64,000 nt of DNA from Cephalopachus bancanus (Eukaryota; Chordata; Mammalia; Primates; Tarsiidae), in NCBI GenBank assembly GCA_027257055.1, contig JAPVLO010000054.1:2914001-2978000 (forward strand). The letters are read 5' to 3'. Both the position numbers and the translations under genes were made by a program. Positions 1 to 14,037 of this stretch are shown here, one piece after another. The stretch's first letter is position 1. Each line of letters opens with the position of its first letter. Under the pieces are notes generated by a model, which made no database searches, was not told the DNA's origin, and saw only the letters and a program-made list of their open reading frames with translations.

Positions 1-548
1 TATAAGACAGGAGTAAATCTACTGCATCATACAAATAATTTTTTTTCTTTTCTTAACATTATGGTTTTGATTTTTTAAAAGATATTCTTCCTAGTGCTAT
101 CAGATCTTCCTCCTAGTGCTATCATAATAACCAGTGCTAGATATTTATTTTCAAAAGAATGCCAATTAATTTTTCCCAGAAGAAAAACAAAGAGCTTGCT
201 TCAAACAGTACCATGGTGCTTCTTTCAGTTGAATCACTAGGAACACACCTATAATCATATTTTATAGCATATGTCAATCTAAAGCTTTATACGAAAACTA
301 TTTTTTGACAGCTTGAGTTAAGAAAAAAACCACATGTTACAATCGCACTCGTTAGTTGGGAAGTCACAGAAACCTATTTATGTATGGCTTTCTTTATACA
401 ATTGCAAAGAGTGCTCTCTTGAAAAAGAAAAACTTGTGTACACTGAATAACTCCTGAATGCCATCTAAGGGTTTAGTTACTACCACAAGATTAACAACGC
501 ATTAAAATTCCAGCTTTCAGGCTGATCTAGAGAAAAAGAATGGAGAAT
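1..548. other. Unique AT-rich intron, nothing recognised
   Basis: Low-complexity A/T runs and a short partial duplication of a CTAGTGCTATCA phrase near 90-125. No gene or nameable repeat is visible. Confidence 0.5.
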
Positions 549-562
549 GGATCATCATTTTC

Positions 563-863
563 TTTTCTTTTCTTTTCTTTTCTTTTTTGAGTTGGAGTCT
601 CACTTTGTAGCCCAGACTGGAGTGCAGTGGCCGCTCCCGGCCACCACAGCCTCAACCTGCTGGGCTCCGGTGATCCTTCCGCCTCAGCCTTCCGAGTAGC
701 CAGAATTACAGGCCCGCGCTACCACGCCTGGCTGATTTTTTGATTTATTGTAGAGATGAGGTCTTGCTGCCCAGGTGGGTCTCGAACCTGCGGGCTCAGG
801 CAATCCACTCACCTCAGCCTCCCAAAGGCGCGGGATTACAGGCTGAGCCACTGAGCCCGGCTT
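563..863 (-). repeat. Alu dimer, reverse orientation
   Basis: It starts with a TTTTC-rich tail and GAGTTGGAGTCTCACT, and ends in GAGCCACTGAGCCCGGC, i.e. a full dimer read backwards. A 14 bp target-site duplication, GGATCATCATTTTC, flanks it at 549-562 and 864-877. It lies in the downstream intron, in the same direction as the gene. Confidence 0.95.
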
Positions 864-877
864 GGATCATCATTTTC

Positions 878-4184
<3,307 letters not shown>

Positions 4185-4691
4185 AAACCCTTTTTAAAAA
4201 TTTTTATATTTTATCTTAAAACTATGGGGTGTAATTCAGGATTCAGTATACAAGTGGACATCATACCTTATTGATGCTGTGCCCCTCTTACCCCACCACA
4301 GCTGTATCCCGCTACTGCCAATCCCTTTTCTTATGGTATTATGGTAAATGTTCAGGGTTCGCTTATGAGTGAGAACGTGTGACACTCTGTTCTTTATTTC
4401 TGTGATAGATCACTGGGTATAATAGACTCTAAATCTACCCAAGTTGCTGGGAAGTTCATATGTTTGCCCTTCTTTATGGCTGCATAATATCCCATCGTAC
4501 ATATGTACCACATTTTTGTTCAGTCCAGTTTTGATGGGCAGTAGAGTTAGTTCCATGTTTTTGCTACTGTGAATAGTGCTGCAATAAACAAGCATGTGCT
4601 GGTATCATTTTTTGTAGAATGATTTGAGTGCCTCCGGGTATATTCCCAGTAGGGAGATTGTTGGATCATATGGAAAGTTGATTTAGAAAAT
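4185..4691 (-). mobile_element. L1 3' fragment, antisense to the window
   Basis: Read on the minus strand this is the last part of an L1: distal ORF2-like sequence (CAATAAACAAGCATGTGC in reverse sense, GTACATATGTACGATGGG-like blocks) followed by the 3' end CCTGAATTACACCCCATAG and an A-rich tail at the left edge. Similar blocks recur at 10837, 30487, 39293, 52437 and 63893. It is 5' truncated and cannot move. Confidence 0.75.
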
Positions 4692-4765
4692 ATGTATATA
4701 TACACTTATATACCTAATCCTGAGTTGTACCCCCACAACTTTAAAAAAGAAAAAAGAAAAAAACT
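4692..4765 (+). mobile_element. Short L1 3' end, sense, abutting the antisense L1
   Basis: The sequence TACCTAATCCTGAGTTGTAC followed by an A-rich tail is the terminal 3' piece of the same L1 group, here in plus orientation. It sits directly against the antisense fragment, so two copies of the same 3' terminus face outwards. Confidence 0.65.
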
Positions 4766-5089
4766 GCAAAGTTTGAGGGAAAAGAAAGAGCTATTAAGAT
4801 TGTGTATATTCCACAAAACACTTGAAAAATGAAATGCTAAAGGAGAAAAAAATGAAAGAAACACCATATACTGGATATACATTGTGCCTACAAGCAAGGA
4901 AAATGGTATGTGTGGACAAAATGTTAAAATACACATTTTTAAAAGTCATAGTTATGTAGACTCTGATGCTTAAAATTTGTGTACAAACTCATTTCTTGTT
5001 CCAACTTTCTTTCCTGATCTTATTTTATATTTGCCTAAGTTTCTCGTGTCTATTTTTTATAAGGTGGGTATACATTATATATAAGTATA

Positions 5090-5154
<65 letters not shown>

Positions 5155-8100
5155 CATTCACATATATGAATAATCAATGCTGGTAACAGAAAGTTATATT
5201 TCATATTACTTAAAGCTAAAAAAAACTTAACAGACTGTATTTGAGAAATAACAATTTTTATGTAAAACATTTTTGCCAGGTTATGTTAAACAGTGGAAAT
5301 TCAATATATTTGCTGTAGTCAAGGAAGTACAGGATCTGATATCATATGATAAATAAGAATGATCCCAAAATATGGCATTGTTTTAATAAACAGAAGGACC
5401 TGAATCGTAAACAAAAGCTTAGTGTCTACACTTGTTACCCTGAGTCATAATTTGGTATTTTTCTCTCATATGTGTTTTGTGAATGAGGAGTGAGTAATTC
5501 AGTGAGGCAGGACAGATTGGGTCCTAAAAAATAAGTTAGGTACACACTTGGCAGTAATGAGAGTTTTTCTCAAAGACAAGAACGAGTATCTCAATTTTCC
5601 AAGAGTCTAGTAATGTGAGTTATTGAACTGAAATGTGAAATTGGTTAAGCTCATTTACTAGGACACACACCAGCCTTAGAGCAAAACTTAGAAGTGATTA
5701 CACATTTACAAATGATTCCCAAGTACAAACTAAGTGGTTCACTTTTTTAAAAACTAGGAATAAGATAGACAAAAGTTTACTGCATACACCCAGTGGCCCA
5801 TTACACTACCTAATCAACTTACTTTAAAGTATCAAGGTGATCATGAGGCCACGTTCCTAGTCAGATACTCCTGTAAGGGATTGTTTTTTTCTTCTTTTTT
5901 TGCTCTGTGGTTATCTCTGAGGTTTGTTTTAAACTGACTCTACTAACATATAAAGTAGGTGAACCTATGCATGATTATTTTAATGGGAAGGGGGTACAAA
6001 AAATAGGGGAGAGTCAGGTAGGTTGAAGATACAGCATGTTCTCGCCAGAAACTTATAGAATTTAGAAACAGCTCAGCTTGGAGGTTTTTATATAACTATA
6101 ATGTGCTACTAACTTTAGAAATGCATTTTGATGAGTTTACTGCAGGTTATCATTGATTAATGCGATTTCTATTTCTTTAAAGAAACAGAAGGAATTCATT
6201 AGCATTTATTCATAACTGTTTTAATACTTCAATTTTAACACTTCAATTTAATTTCAACCTCAAAGATTTCAAATTAAAGATTTCTTTTTTTTAAAGAGTA
6301 TCAGAAAGTCATTTTTCAGAACACCTTAGTAAAGTTCTACAGTTTTTCTATTATTCTTCCTAAGCACAGTAGTTACTAGAGGCTGTGAGAACTGTTATTT
6401 GGGGAAACTAATGATAAGCCAAAATGTGGTAATCTATATATTTTGGGTCTGTGCCTTTTATTATATATTTTTAGTTTTTAAATGTAATATTATCTATCTT
6501 GGTATTATTTTCATTGTGTCCTCTTGTCACCATCTCCATCAGGAAGAAATATAAAGAAACATTCAAATTATTTTAACTTGGATTTTGCTAATTGCTAAAG
6601 TTGTTTGTGTGAGAGAAGATATTGAAACAACTGGCTAAGATGAAGTTTAAAGGGTTATTTGTAGTTTCATTTAGCTCTTTTATCGCTCCTGTCATTTCCA
6701 TAAATAATTAAAAGATGTATCACAGTAACCTGAACCTGTTTTTCACTTTGCTTCAGGTACCATATGCCCATTTGTGATCTGGAACCAGCTGAGTCATAAG
6801 TACTGACTGCATCTTGTCATTTTGAGCAGCCATCAATCTATTTTCTGGTTCTTTGCACCATTATACAGTAACCACCTGTGGGAGATGCTTAGTGTTAAGA
6901 GATCCAATATCTATGCTTTTGTCTATCTTTGATAAGGATAAATCTATAAATAAAGGAAGAAACTGAGTTTACAAGGAGACCCAGAACCTCCCGGCTTTAT
7001 GTTATGAGTTTTTCACTAGCCTGTGTTTTCTCATGTCATAAAGACCTTCATGATAAGTAGAATCAGCTTAGCGATTTATTACTGGCAGGCAGAAATAGAA
7101 CATCCAGCAATAACCTAATTATAATCACTGTGCTTGGTTCCAACAATCTTGGTTGGAACATTCAGGACAACTTGACTGGCTATTAAAGAGAATCAAGTGT
7201 TATAGCAAAGGTCTGTCTAGACAATACCTCTCATCTCTTTCCTCCTCTAGTCTGCTTGACTGTATTTTCAGGATTTTTGTTGGTTACAGTTCACAGCTTT
7301 TACATCATGAATTCTCTCTTACAGGTTTCTGTAGTTGCTAGGTTCCGTAAGAACATTCAACATTCTGGTGGTTGAACTGCAATACCTGTCACGAGCGTGG
7401 ATGTATTTTTCTCTGGGAGATGGAGTTCATCTATGGATTAGGCATAACATTAGATCAGACTTGCCTTGCAGGGTTATTTTAGATTGGGGGTACTGCCACC
7501 AGGGGAAGAAAGTAGAAATTGATGAGGCTGCTATGGGGCTAAGTGGGGGAAAAGTCATCAATTCCCAGGGATAGAATATAAACTTAGATATCTCCTTAAA
7601 CCTGTACTTTTTGTTAGTCACTTATGTATGTCTCTCTTAAGCCAGTATAAGAAGGAAAAGGATGGCTTCACTGTGAGATGCAATTTTGAATTAAAGAATG
7701 GCAGTGTGTCTGTGTCTTATCTGTTGTCAGTTTAAGATTGCTTTCAAATCTGAATGGATATAGTCTCTCTGGAGCTAAACTCCTGCCCCTTAGATGATGT
7801 GTTAACCCTTCACAGGATTAACCTTAGTGTTTGAAAAATCATTCCTTGGGCATTGAATAAAAGCCTACGAGAAATTGTCCTACTTTAGTATTATGTATCC
7901 TTTCAAAAGTTTGTTGTACTCACTTCTAGTTGGTCATTTATCTAGCCTTTTTGTTTCTTATTAGCCATATATTTGTAGCAGAGTTTTTTTCTAAACAATT
8001 TCTGTTTCTATAACCATCAGTTTCTTATATTATTTTAGTTAGGACCAAGCTTCTCATTCAACGGAGTTATTTTTCTTTGATATCATCACAGTGATAATTC

Positions 8101-8170
8101 TTATAAGAAGCTCAAAAGTACTAGTTATCCAAATGGAATGAAACGGTCTGAGATTAAAAAAAAAAAAGCC
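4766..8170. other. Unique intron with a GT microsatellite
   Basis: Apart from the GT array at 5090-5150 I see no clear repeat, RNA gene or exon in this 3.4 kb. Open frames at 7153-7341 and 7335-7574 are short, with no recognisable product. Confidence 0.5.
5090..5150. repeat. (GT)n microsatellite, interrupted
   Basis: An alternating TG/GT run of about 60 bp with interruptions (a TT at 5100-5102 and a TA near 5122). It is likely length-polymorphic. Confidence 0.95.
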
Positions 8171-8458
8171 GCCGGGCTTGGTGGCTCAGCCTGTAATCCC
8201 GCGCCTTTGGGAGGCTGAGGTGAGTGGATTGCCTGAGCCCAAGGGTTCGAGACCCGCCTGGGCAGCGAGACCTCATCTCTACAATAAATCAAAAAATCAG
8301 CCAGGCGTGGTAGCGCATGCCTGTAATTCTGGCTACTTGGAAGGCTGAGGCGGAAGGACTGCCGGAGCCCAGCAGGCGAGGCTGCGGTGGCCGGAGGCGG
8401 CCACTGCACTCCAGTCTGGGCAACCGAGTGAGACTCCAACTCAAAAAAAAAAAAAAAA
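8171..8458 (+). repeat. Alu dimer, forward
   Basis: GCCGGGCTTGGTGGCTCAGC start, TACAATAAATCAAAAAATCAG joint, GACTCCAACTCAAAAA end with a 16 bp A tail. A short A-rich duplication ending AAAAGCC flanks it. It is antisense to PRKG1. Confidence 0.93.
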
Positions 8459-8739
8459 GCCTAGTGGAGATTCAAGATACATGAGTGAAGATCTTTGTTG
8501 CTTCTTTTATTAGGCAATTCTGATTTATCTTCTGATCACAATTGCTATAAATGTTTGACACAATTTTTCATTACACTAAATTATAACAGATTATAATACA
8601 TATTGTATATAAATTAAAATCATTACAGTCATCATTAGTTAAAAAAAGAAACATAAATAAGGTATTCATAACTAAAAATCTGATTTATGCCAAAAATATT
8701 AGTCGACATGCATCAAGATACTTCAACTTCATTTCTTTT

Positions 8740-9029
8740 TCTTTTTTTTTTTTTTTCTCTTTGAGTTGGGGTCTCACTCTGTCGCTCAGACTGGAGTGCA
8801 GTGGCTGCTCCCAGTCACCGCAGCCTCGACCTGCTGGGCTCCGGCCATCCTTCCGCCTCAGCCTTCCAAGTAGCTGGAACTACAGGCACACGCTACCACA
8901 CCCGCTAATTTTTTTGATTTATTGTAGAGATAAGTTGTCCAGGCGGGTCTCGAACCCGCAGGCTCAGGCAATCCACTCACCTCAGCCTCCCAAGGCACAG
9001 GATTACAGGCTGAGCCACTGAGCCCAGCT
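8740..9029 (-). repeat. Alu dimer, reverse
   Basis: T-rich tail then GAGTTGGGGTCTCACTCTGT, ending in GAGCCACTGAGCCCAGC. Imperfect target-site copies CAACTTCATTTCTTTTT (8723) and CAACTCCATTTCTTTT (9030) flank it. It forms an inverted pair with the forward Alu 281 bp to its left. Confidence 0.93.
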
Positions 9030-9403
9030 CAACTCCATTTCTTTTGGTTTGTTTTTGCTTCTAAAACTAAAGTCACGGGGCATAAATACATATTCACAGT
9101 GAAAACCTAGATGGGGAAATGGACTGAAGTCTAAGTATAGTTTAAGCAATTTGAATATTTAGAAATAGAGAATCATCTGACCCATCAAAATGAAAGTCTA
9201 ATGAGCCACTTATATTATAGCATCTCTGTCCTTGGAGATATTTAAAGAAAAGAGAATATACTAAACCTTTTGTAAATGGGTCAACCATTTATCTGACAAT
9301 GAATAGGAATCTGGAAGGATTTCACAATGTCCTTCCCTAGTACCACGGTTCTATAATCTTTCTATACATTATGTTTTTAAATACTAGCATTTAAAAATAC
9401 TTG

Positions 9404-9716
9404 GGGTGGGTGAGGTAGCCCAAACCTATAATCCCAGAACTTTGGGAGGCCCAGGGGAGAGGATTGCCTGAGTTCGTGGGTTCAAGACCAACCTGGGCAA
9501 CATGGTGAGACCTTGTCTTTACAATAAATCAAAAAATTAGCCAGGCATGGTAGCGCACACCTATGGTTCCAGCTACTTGGAGAGCTGAGGTAGAGGGTTC
9601 TCCTGAGCCCAACAGGTTGACACTGGTGTGGCTGTGAGCATGCCACTGCACTCCAGCCTGGGCGATGGAGTGAGACTCCAACTCAAAAAAAAAAATTAAT
9701 TAATTAAAATACAATA
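9404..9716 (+). repeat. Alu dimer, forward, diverged
   Basis: GGGTGGGTGAGGTAGCCC start and ACTCCAACTCAAAAA end, then an (AATT) tail. AAAAATACTTG flanks it at 9393-9403 and about 9717-9727. It is more diverged than its neighbours. Confidence 0.9.
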
Positions 9717-9727
9717 AAAAATACTTG

Positions 9728-10126
9728 CAATGCACCATATAAGTGTTTGTGGACTGATTTCAATTTCCAGTAATAAGGAAAGCTAAAAAGAGGCCAGGGA
9801 AGCAATGTGTACACATAGGTAAAGGAAAAGAACTAATCGTTCCTTGAATAAATGAGAGCTGACCAGATAATTTATTTGCCTTAATTAAGTCAATTTTATT
9901 AAGCTTAATTCCAGCAATGTATAATGCATTCTTGTTCTATTATTTCTATAATATATGAATACCATCAATTAGCCTAAACAATGAATGGTTATTTCTATAG
10001 TTCCTTAGAGGCAGGCAAATGGCAAAAGAACTACTATCACTGTCAGATCTGTGGGCAGTCATCATGTGATTTTTGCTTTTGCTATGTTTTAATATTAAGC
10101 TTGGGAGAGTTCATGATATAATGCAG
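9728..10126. other. Unique AT-rich intron
   Basis: Nothing recognised between the Alu and the hAT-type relic. Confidence 0.45.
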
Positions 10127-10333
10127 CAGTTCTCAACTGGGGGACAATTTTACCCTTTAGGGGACATTGGGCAATGTCTGGAAACATTTTTTGTTGTCAC
10201 AACTGGGGGGAATCTACTCACATTTAGTGGGTAGATCCAGGACTGCTGCTGAAAATCCTAGAATGCATAGGACAGTGCCCCAACAAGAAATAATCAGCCC
10301 AAGATGTTAGTAGTACCAGAGTTGAGAAACCAT
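10127..10333. mobile_element. hAT-Charlie nonautonomous relic (MER20/MER5-type)
   Basis: It begins CAGTTCTCAACTGGGGGAC and ends GTTGAGAAACCATAATG, i.e. hAT-style terminal repeats (CAGTGGTTCTCAA type) about 200 bp apart. Between them is the familiar GGGCAATGTCTGGAAACATT block. It is an old mammalian MITE with no coding capacity. A relative in opposite orientation lies at 29100-29312. The exact MER name is from memory and uncertain. Confidence 0.8.
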
Positions 10334-10836
10334 AATGTAAAATCAATCCATGCACATATGAGAAAGACTCTATATTTGAAGGGAACATTTTGACTTCCAT
10401 TGTTTGTCATTTTAACTTTCACCAGATGTAAATTACAAGTTAAATAAAAGGGTAGCATCAGGTTGCAATATTTAAGTAAACCATGTTGCCAGCGGATTGA
10501 ATAAAGCCACAAAGCTACTTTACTGAATAATTTTCCCCAGCAGATATCACCTAAAATAGAGGTAATTACAGAAATTTCTAAGCAAGACATATGAAAATAC
10601 CCTACTGATGTTAAAGTGGCATTTTTTCCTCCAAACATAGTTGAGGATTTTAGATCTTGACTCCACCCTAGTATTGGCTATGGGCTCTTACAACAGTTGT
10701 TTAATTCTTTATGCCTCGACTACTTCACTAATGATTTGGGATAATAGTATCTGCTTTCATAAGGTTATGATCATTGAATTTTATGATACTTGCAGCAAGA
10801 TAAAGGTCAACAGTAATTTATAAAGAGGACTCAAAT
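10334..10836. other. Unique intron
   Basis: No repeat or gene recognised. The 114-codon minus-strand frame over 10294-10638 partly overlaps the hAT relic and is judged accidental. Confidence 0.45.
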
Positions 10837-11345
10837 CACTCTATGAAAAAGATACCTCCACACGTGTGTTTATTGCAGCATTGTTCACAATAGTAAAAAC
10901 ATAGAACCAATCATGCTGCCCATTGGAAGAGGACTGGATTTTTTAAAAATGTGGTACATATACATGATGGAATATTTTGCAGTCATAAAGAAGGACAAAA
11001 TTGTGAACTTCACAGCAACTTAGATGGACTTATAGTCTATAATATGAGTGATGTATCACAGAAACAAAGAACTGAGTATCACTTGTTCTCATTCATAAGT
11101 GGACCTTGAACAATTATTGTAATACTATAAGAAGAGGATTGGCAGCAGTGGAAAACTGCCAGAGGGTGAGGGGAGCCGGGATTGGCAGTAGGGGGAATCT
11201 GCTGGGGGAAGGAGAGGGCATACCTCATCAACAAGGGCACCTGCATAATAAACATTTATATACTTAACCCTGAATTGTACCCCTCATCTTTAAAACTAAA
11301 AATAAATAAGTAAAATAAAATTATAAGTGAAGTACTAAAAAATAA
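10837..11345 (+). mobile_element. L1 3' end, sense, 5' truncated
   Basis: The segment TATTGCAGCATTGTTCACAA, GATGGAATATTTTGCAGTCA and GTTCTCATTCATAAGTGG is the terminal ORF2 region. It is followed by a 3' end CCTGAATTGTACCCCTCATC and an A-rich tail. It is about 0.5 kb and non-functional. Confidence 0.85.
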
Positions 11346-11999
11346 AAAATAAAACTATACAGAGAATGCAAATAAAAATGTCTAATAATATTTTTAAAAG
11401 AGGAAATTTCCTTTAAAAAATACTTTGAGAGGCAGTTTTAATAGACCAGCCCCTAGGCCATGGTACATAAAATTTAGGAGGGAGGAGGAGTAGAGTGATG
11501 AATGAGCAGAGGCAGTGAAGGGAAAGGAGGTTAGGCAATAAGACAGAGATCCCAGAAAAAGAGGCAGTGGGAAACATCTTGTTAAAGACGCTGGAAGACT
11601 TTTAGTAAAAGGAATGTCTAATGTACAATATTCAGTTATTTGTTGCCAGAGTGAATGTCTTACATCTCACTTCAAGTTATTAGTAAAGTCTACTTCATGC
11701 TAATTTTTGTGAGTGAAGGTTTTGGGGAAAGATGAAAATGTGAAGCAATATCTATTGCTTGGATATCTCTCAAAAAACAGAGGGGTCGGCATGTGAAGAA
11801 TGAGTGATGGGGGATTGAAGACCAGGGGATTTGGAGTAGTTCTATAGATCATATAAATATGAGAAACTAAGGATTCAAGAATTTGCATATGTCTGAAAGG
11901 AAGAAACTGACCTTTATAAGAAAATGTCAAATGGATACTTACTCTAATTTCACCTATATTTCAAGGCTTTTAGTAAAGGAATTTGGTCATCCCTCTGTG
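11346..11999. other. Unique intron
   Basis: AT-rich, with a purine-rich stretch near 11478-11560. No gene or nameable repeat. Confidence 0.45.
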
Positions 12000-12190
12000 T
12001 ACATGGGGATTGTGTACATGGCCTCTGTGTAAAACAAAATCTGTGAATACTCAAGCACCACAGTTGGCCTTCTGTATACGTAGATTCTGTGACCCTTGAA
12101 TATTGTATTTGCTTACCATGTTCAATTGAAAAATATCCACATATAAGTGTACCCATCTAATTCAAACCCATGCTGTTCCAGGAATGACTG
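12000..12190. mobile_element. Tigger-family DNA transposon relic
   Basis: Read on the minus strand it contains ATGGGTTTGAATTAGATGGG, CACTTATATGTGGATATTTT and, further on, blocks resembling the GAGCATCCGTGGATTTTGGT region and GGGACGACTGT end of Tigger/MER2-like elements. It is short, diverged and noncoding. The family assignment is by memory of consensus sequences. Confidence 0.55.
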
Positions 12191-13393
12191 TACCTTCAAC
12201 AAGGAGGTGTTGCTTTAATAAGGGATTATATCTGCTTTTTCCAAGTCCATTTAGTTTCACTTCCTATTGCCTCTGATGAAGCTTTTTATTAATATTAGTA
12301 TATACTAATTGAGGAGACAATCATTTAATTCCTACAGTGTCTAGATGTAAATAGTAGGGAATTAGTAAATGCCTGTTGATGAATGTATTATAATGTTAGT
12401 CAAAATGACCACAAGTCCTGTGACTGTGATTGTGCAAAAGCCTTAGGAATGTATTTTAATTTCATTACCTGTATAGTCCAGAAGAAGAAAAACAACAATA
12501 ATTCAAAGTGTCAACCTCCCACTCCACTTATTGAAAGCATGTCTGTACAATAACTTACTTCACCCAGTGGTACAATACATTTCCCACCTTGAGAATTTTT
12601 ATTTGACAGTTAAAAGTGTCTGCACTTGATGTGACATATGTATTTTTCCCCTTTATGTGAGGTTAGGATTCTCCAGAGTATACAACAAGCACTTATTTTA
12701 CCTATACTTTTTTAAAAATAAAAGTAGACAACAAGCCAAAACAAAGAATAACCATGTACCCTGAAAATACTCTAAACCTCTATTTAAAAAGATGAAAAAT
12801 AAAGTTTTTAAGCTTCTTTTCTCAAAAGCAGTCATGCAAATGACCCTGGGGAAGGTGGTAGATGGGAGGATTTGGTTTGAAAGTTTCCACCCATACAAAG
12901 AATGATGACTTTTGTCCTTCAGCACCACTGAGGACAGAATAAGGAGAAATCAGAATAATATTTTAACAAGAGAAACTGAAGGTAGAAGAAAACTGCTGAA
13001 CACCCCTCTACTTGGCACTCAAAGAAAATGGTAGCATAAAGTAATGCATAAAAAAGAGCTTTATCAACTGATGAATGAATAAAAAAATGTGGAATGTTAT
13101 CATCGTATAAAAAATGAATGACTGATACATATTCCAATGTGAATTAACCCTGAAAACATGCTAAGTTAAAGAATCTTGTTACAGGAACCACGCATGACAT
13201 AATTCCATTCCAAAATAGCCAAATCTATAGAATAGAGACAGAAGACAGATTAGGGTTGCCTAGGGCTGGAAGGGATAGAAAAATTTGGGTGTGATGGCTA
13301 AGGGGTATGATATTTCTTTCTGGGGTAATGAGAATATTTTAAATTTGACTGTGGCAATGAAATTCACACTTTGTGTATATACTAAAAGACATT
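12191..13393. other. Mostly unique intron
   Basis: A possible MIR/L2 tail lies near 12340-12400 (AATAGTAGGGAATTAGTAAATG). Otherwise nothing recognised. Minus-strand frames at 12698-12928 and 12919-13137 show no known product. Confidence 0.4.
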
Positions 13394-13408
13394 AAATTGA
13401 ACACTTTA

Positions 13409-13686
13409 TTTCTTATTTATTTCTTTTTTTGAGTCGCACTCTGTTGCCCGGACTGGAGTGCAGTGGCCGCTCCCGGTCACCACAGCCTTGACCTGCTGGG
13501 CTCTGGCGATCCTTCCACCTCAGCCTTCCAAGTAGCCAGAATTACAGGCGCACACTAATACCACGCCTGGCTAAGTTTTTGATTTATTGTAGTGATGAAG
13601 TCTCTCCAAGTTGCCCAGGCGGGTCTCGAAACCGCGGGCTCAGGCAATCCATTCACCTCAGCCTCCCAAGGCGCAGGATTACAGGC
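13409..13686 (-). repeat. Alu, reverse, slightly 5' truncated
   Basis: It runs from GAGTCGCACTCTGTTGCCC to GCGCAGGATTACAGG and lacks the usual GCTGAGCCACTGAGCCCGG end. It is flanked by AAATTGAACACTTTA at 13394-13408 and 13687-13701. Insertion was therefore of an incomplete cDNA. Confidence 0.93.
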
Positions 13687-13852
13687 AAATTGAACACTTT
13701 AAGTGGATAAATTGTATGCCGTGTGAATGATATCTCAACAACATTGTTAAAAATAAGAATTAACACAGGTACAAGTCATTGCTCAATTTTAAGATGAGTC
13801 ACTAATGCCATTAATAGTATCACAATATCTTTTAGAAGAATATTAAGAGTCA

Positions 13853-14021
13853 GCGGGGAACAGTGGCATGTGTTTGTAGTTCCAACTGCTTGGAAGGTTG
13901 AGGAGGAAAGATGGCCAAAGCCCAGCAGATCGAGTCTGCGGTGGTCATGGGCATGCCACTGCCCTCCAGCCTGGGTGCCAGAGTGAGACTCCAACTCAAA
14001 AAATAAATAAATAAATAAATA
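13853..14021 (+). repeat. Alu right arm only, forward
   Basis: It holds only the right monomer, from AACAGTGGCATGTGTTTGTAG to GACTCCAACTCAAAAAATAA with an (AAAT)n tail. Target-site copies AGAATATTAAGAGTCA (13837) and AGAATGTTAAGAGTCA (14022) show it inserted already truncated. Confidence 0.9.
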
Positions 14022-14037
14022 AGAATGTTAAGAGTCA

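Noticed and set aside
8125..8439. 104-codon frame with SHSVAQTGVQW-like text, and similar frames at 8761, 19456, 30572, 36237, 41502, 49335 and 55522.
   Set aside because: Standard Alu-derived translations, not genes.
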